A stretch of DNA of 64,000 nt from the NCBI GenBank assembly GCA_033065855.1, contig JAVXUO010000192.1, forward strand, positions 62,001-126,000, given 5' to 3'. A program made the position numbers and the translations under genes. This document shows positions 60,701 through 64,000 of this stretch, one piece after another. The stretch is from Escallonia rubra. Its lineage: Eukaryota > Streptophyta > Magnoliopsida > Escalloniales > Escalloniaceae. Each line of letters starts with the position of its first letter. Positions within the stretch are counted from its first letter, which is position 1. The notes beneath the pieces were generated by a model that worked only from the letters and a program-made list of their open reading frames with translations, was not told where the DNA came from and ran no database searches.

Positions 60701-60905
60701 CTTTGAAGTATTGACAATCGGTTGACTTTTGGTTTCCGGAGCTTGCAAGGATAGGTCGAGACATCTTGAGTATCCCTATCTCCACTGTCCTCTGAAGCAG
60801 CTTTCAAAACTAGAGGAAGGGCCTTAGATCTGTGTTGCTCTTCCCTAACCTCTGAAAACGTGCAAGCTTTGGTATGCACCAATGATTGGCTTTTTGGATC
60901 GTAAG
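57795..60905 (+). pseudogene. hAT-family transposase pseudogene split by a MULE
   Basis: Broken plus-strand pieces match plant hAT (RICESLEEPER-like) transposases in order. These are ALPITNTCILVLIEHEGTRK and LHSDLNPYVKHITCNTTKA (58060-58190); a core with WGTEDNISMLTLDNASVN and RIRYCAHILNL (58398-58560); after the insertion, MLERFDKNWSEDSGILSIA and FFDPRYMMKLFEF (60316-60420); then the C-terminal dimerisation region with PLDALKY, FPELARIGRDILSIPIS and VQALVCTNDWLFG (60690-60900). A likely intron donor follows at 60901. Stops and frameshifts are numerous. The MULE at 58716-60170 interrupts the sequence between RIKNISRFLQFF and the later blocks. Confidence 0.88.
58716..60170. mobile_element. Non-autonomous MULE, 1455 bp
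   Basis: The ends GGATTAATTAC / GTAATTAACCC continue as inverted repeats of about 230 bp that include two copies of the TGTCCCCTGAGGTT word. The perfect 9-bp target duplication ATTTTTTTA is at 58707-58715 and 60171-60179. The interior is GC-rich and may be captured gene sequence, but no family was recognised. It lies within the hAT transposase relic. Confidence 0.92.
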
Positions 60906-60910
60906 TAATA

Positions 60911-62090
60911 TATATGTAATGTGTACTATAGTCATATAATCTTGGTTACTGCGGTTGTTGATCAATGTCACAAATGCAGGTTACATCAGAGAAGATGACA
61001 ATGCATACTTCGAGTTTGATCTCTTTGGTCTTCCCTCTCTTCCTAGATCTTCTTCTTTAGATTTTAGTGCTTCTTCCTTTGCCTAAAAAAGGACCAGGAT
61101 AGTAAATTTTAAATTTGATAAACATATCTTACATGTCATTGATCTTTGAAACTGTTGGTTTGGTTGCTATGATAACGGCGGATGACTTTAAATTTTCGTT
61201 TTCATTCTGCAGTTGGAATAGTTATGTTAGAGATGTCTTTGCCACAGTAGTGATATATGGATCATGTTTGGTATGAAACTAAAATGCTTTGTTGTTTTAC
61301 AATGTGGTAAACTTGCATAAGCATGCTCTGATCTTTTCGAACAAGAAATCTTCCCTTTTGCCATTAATTTTTATTAATTCCTCCTCCCCCCAGCCAACCC
61401 CACCCCCATCTCCCCTGTGTGGATTCACATTTTCCTATTCACATTCTTGTCACTTTGGTCTCCAATTGCCTTTAGATTTCTGATTAGTTTATATTGGCTA
61501 GCTAAGCATATTACAACATGACTGTAAATCTACTAGCTTAAGCCTTTTCTCTCTTTTCCCCTACTTTGCTGAATATAATTGTTGCCTAAAACTAGATAAA
61601 TATTATGCTCTTGCTCAAAAATAACTAATGCATCCTGATTATAGGTATCTTTTAGGGGACATTATCTAGCCACAAGACTTGAAGGAGCTTTGCTCAGTTT
61701 TGGTGGTGTATTCAAGAAAATCTGCTACAATGCTTGCAGCTAAATGGCAGTGTTTGTAATTCTCCAAATTACTTGCTCAATCTAGCATTAAATTAAACAA
61801 CCATTCATCTTTGTTCCACCCTCACTTACTAGCTGACAATTTACTTTCCAAAGGTTGTGTAGCAACTGTTGATCATACTAATGAAAAAACTGATATGCTG
61901 TGTGAGGCAGAAAAAGATAAATTTGTTGTTTCGGAAGAATCACCTTATCAAAGGGACTTAAGATTTTACTGAAAAATGTAGAGATTAATGTTGTATTTTG
62001 TTGTTTATGTTTCAAAGCAATTGCATAGGAAACCTGCCGAAGGCAGGCTAAGCCTGATGCACACCCCATGCCTCTGTTGCGCTCTTATGC
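60911..62090. other. Stretch without recognised genes
   Basis: 60978-61085 may be a short last exon or 3' flank of the hAT relic (HISEKMTMHTSSLISLVFP-like frame). The rest is AT-rich and featureless. Confidence 0.4.
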
Positions 62091-62170
62091 CCTGTTGTTG
62101 CTTTTTTTGGGCGGTGGGAAGTGGCATGTAACTTACCTTTTTCTTCCTTTGGCCACAAGGAAATTTCCCC

Positions 62171-62178
62171 TATATAAA
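62171..62178 (+). promoter_or_regulatory. TATA box, probable 5' LTR promoter of the copia element
   Basis: CCCCTATATAAATGG is followed by a leader rich in ACACACA, about 480 bp before the gag start. A candidate LTR start TGTTGTTGC is at about 62093. The LTR end and primer site were not resolved. Confidence 0.4.
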
Positions 62179-62657
62179 TGGCCATTCAGCCATCAACAGA
62201 GGATACACATAACATCATAAATACACACAAAAGCATCACATTATTCACACACTCGAAGCACACACCCTTACACCAAAATTATGTTACACATTGTGTTATT
62301 TTTAGTGTCCGTATATTTTGGTATTGCTTGAGTTGTAGAAGAAAACAGTCAAGAGGGTTATTCGTGAAACTCAGTTGCAAGTGGGTGCAAACGGAGTTAA
62401 GACTATAGTCTAATCTTGGAGGTTGTGTGCCATGAATCCCATCGCATTGAGCCACTGGTTCCGGAGGGCACGAAACAATCTTTTAGGGCAGAGCTTCGGC
62501 TTGATTCTATAGATTGTTGAGATTGTTCTTATTTATTTTGTAACGTATTATTATTTATATTGTGTTGTAATTTTATTGATTTTGTGTAAAAAAAAAAAGT
62601 GTGATTCTACTCCAAAAATTAATTGTAAAAGGATTTATATCTAAAAGGTTGTTTAAA

Positions 62658-63958
62658 ATGGAATCGCAACTTCTCACACAAATGAAAGTTATTCCGGACA
62701 CAGGGCGAATTGAACATTTTGACGAAAATAATTTTAAAAAGGTGGAAAGACATGATTTTGAATGTCTTAATTTTTTCTAAAATCTTGTTCATTATAAATG
62801 AGCCTGTACCAGATAACGGTACAGAAGATTATGCTCAAGTTTTAGAAATGTGGAAAACACTAATAGATTATGTCTTAGTACTCGTAATGCTTTACATAAT
62901 GATCTATATAGCATTTATAGTAACTTTACACTTTCTAAGGTTTTATGGGATGAACTGGTTAGTAAGTATGAATTTGAGGATGAAGGCGCTAAAAAGTTTT
63001 TAGCTGTTAATTTTTTGTACTATCAAATGGCTGATGATAAAAGCATTGAAACTCAAATAAATGATTTTCAAAATATTATAAATGGATTAGGTAAAGAGGG
63101 TGACCTGAAATATTTAAGGCTCAATGTTTTCTAGAAAATTTGCCTGACTCATGGAAAGAATTTAAATTAAAACTTAGACAAAAGAGACACGCTATGACTC
63201 TACAGAAAACGATAGTCTATATTAAAGTTGTGGTTCAAAATAGAATATTACAAATGACTGGTAGGGCTAAAAAGGTGACGTCTAAGGCTAACATGATTGA
63301 AAGTGAACCTGTTAAGAACCAATAATCACACAATAGGGGATATGGTCATAAGCCTTGTGGGAGACCCCATTCTAATAATTACAATAGAGGTCAAGTATCT
63401 AATCCTCAAATTCAAAAGAAAAAAGGTGAATGTTATTTTTTTTGGAAAAGCAGGGCATTATGCAAATGTTTGCAGATATCGGAAAGTCGACTAAAACAAC
63501 AACTACCAGCACCGCCACCACAACAACAATAATAGAAGGGCTCCACCAAAGGCTAGAGCAAACGACGCTGAAGCAGATGATGATATCTTTGTAGCTTTGG
63601 TGTCAAAAGTGAACTTAGTTACGAAAGTGAAAGAATGAGATTTAGACTCGGGTGCCATTATGCACATCTATCTAACCGAGCTGTGTTTGCCTCCTACTTT
63701 AATATGGGGCAAGGTACAAAATACGTGTACATTGGGGACAATTGTTCCATACCAGTTTTGGAAAGAGAAGGGTAGTTTTCAAACTCACTTCTGATAAAAC
63801 TCTTTCACTGTCTGACGTGCTTCATGTGCCGATGATCAAGCACAACCTTGTGTCAGTACAACTACTCGGTAAGGCATTGGTACACGCAAAAAATAGGCCA
63901 AACCAAACTCTGCCTTACGTAAAGTTGCCGGAGCGAAGAATTTGAACCAAGATTTCCA
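62658..63958 (+). pseudogene. Ty1/copia gag and start of protease, degenerate
   Basis: The ATG at 62658 opens a copia-type gag: IEHFDENNFKRWKDMIL, then, with frame changes, STRNALHNDLYSIYSNF, VLWDELVSKYEFEDEGAKKF, QMADDKSIETQINDFQNII and NLPDSWKEFKLKLRQKR. A zinc-knuckle remnant, GKAGHYANVCRYRK (63440-63490), lacks a proper second cysteine. A protease-type DSGAIMHIY follows near 63645. At least four frameshifts or stops occur before the window ends, so this copy is inactive. Integrase and RT would lie beyond the window. Confidence 0.85.
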
Positions 63959-64000
63959 GTCATCAAGACTATGTTCGATGGATGTATTGTAACTCTGACA

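Overview
The window is nuclear DNA from a flowering plant, probably a eudicot. The evidence is host genes with short GT-AG introns plus CACTA, Mutator-like (MULE), hAT, Ty1/copia and solo-LTR insertions, many with intact target-site duplications (TSDs). There are no bacterial-style operons, rRNA or tRNA genes, and no CRISPR array. The species cannot be named from the sequence.

Host genes. Only two genes look intact, and they are convergent: an SPT2-type chromatin protein gene (33449-34306, +) and a ten-exon UBP27-like ubiquitin-specific protease gene (34816-41133, -). The same gene pair occurs as a tandem series. A decayed UBP27 5' end lies at 3.5-4.0 kb. A full but broken SPT2 plus UBP27 3' half stretches over 4.3-31.4 kb. 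The intact pair is at 33.2-41.1 kb. The middle copy is spread out because large transposons landed in it, and comparison with the intact copy dates and delimits each insertion.

Layout. 0-3.4 kb: partial LTR element and a GGCCC-rich hAT element. 3.5-7.0 kb: relic genes. 7.0-14.2 kb: an unusual 7.2-kb element with about 385-bp inverted ends and a 5-bp TSD; it carries two arrays of 80-bp repeats and a nested Pack-MULE with an ALOG-domain gene fragment. 14.4-29.3 kb: a solo LTR (TSD CTAAG) that received a second solo LTR (TSD GGCTT) and a complete 10.66-kb CACTA transposon (TSD GTG). 29.9-31.1 kb: a MULE inside exon 7 of the UBP27 relic. 31.5-32.2 kb: another solo LTR. 33.2-41.1 kb: intact genes. 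41.6-44.3 kb: truncated Ty1/copia element. 44.7-49.6 kb: decayed MuDR-type transposase region. 49.7-50.4 kb: small hAT-like element. 52.4-54.0 kb: Pack-MULE with a captured gene 3' end. 57.8-60.9 kb: hAT transposase pseudogene split by a MULE. 62.1-64.0 kb: start of a degenerate copia element.

The CACTA element is the best preserved system. Its matching termini, subterminal GCGACGG repeats, uninterrupted four-exon TNP2-type transposase (1127 codons) and second Transposase_24-type gene with one apparent single-base frameshift suggest a recent insertion. Its leader also holds a roughly 277-nt imperfect foldback just upstream of the transposase. The position is reminiscent of CACTA-borne miRNA genes such as rice miR820, and this is the observation I would follow first.
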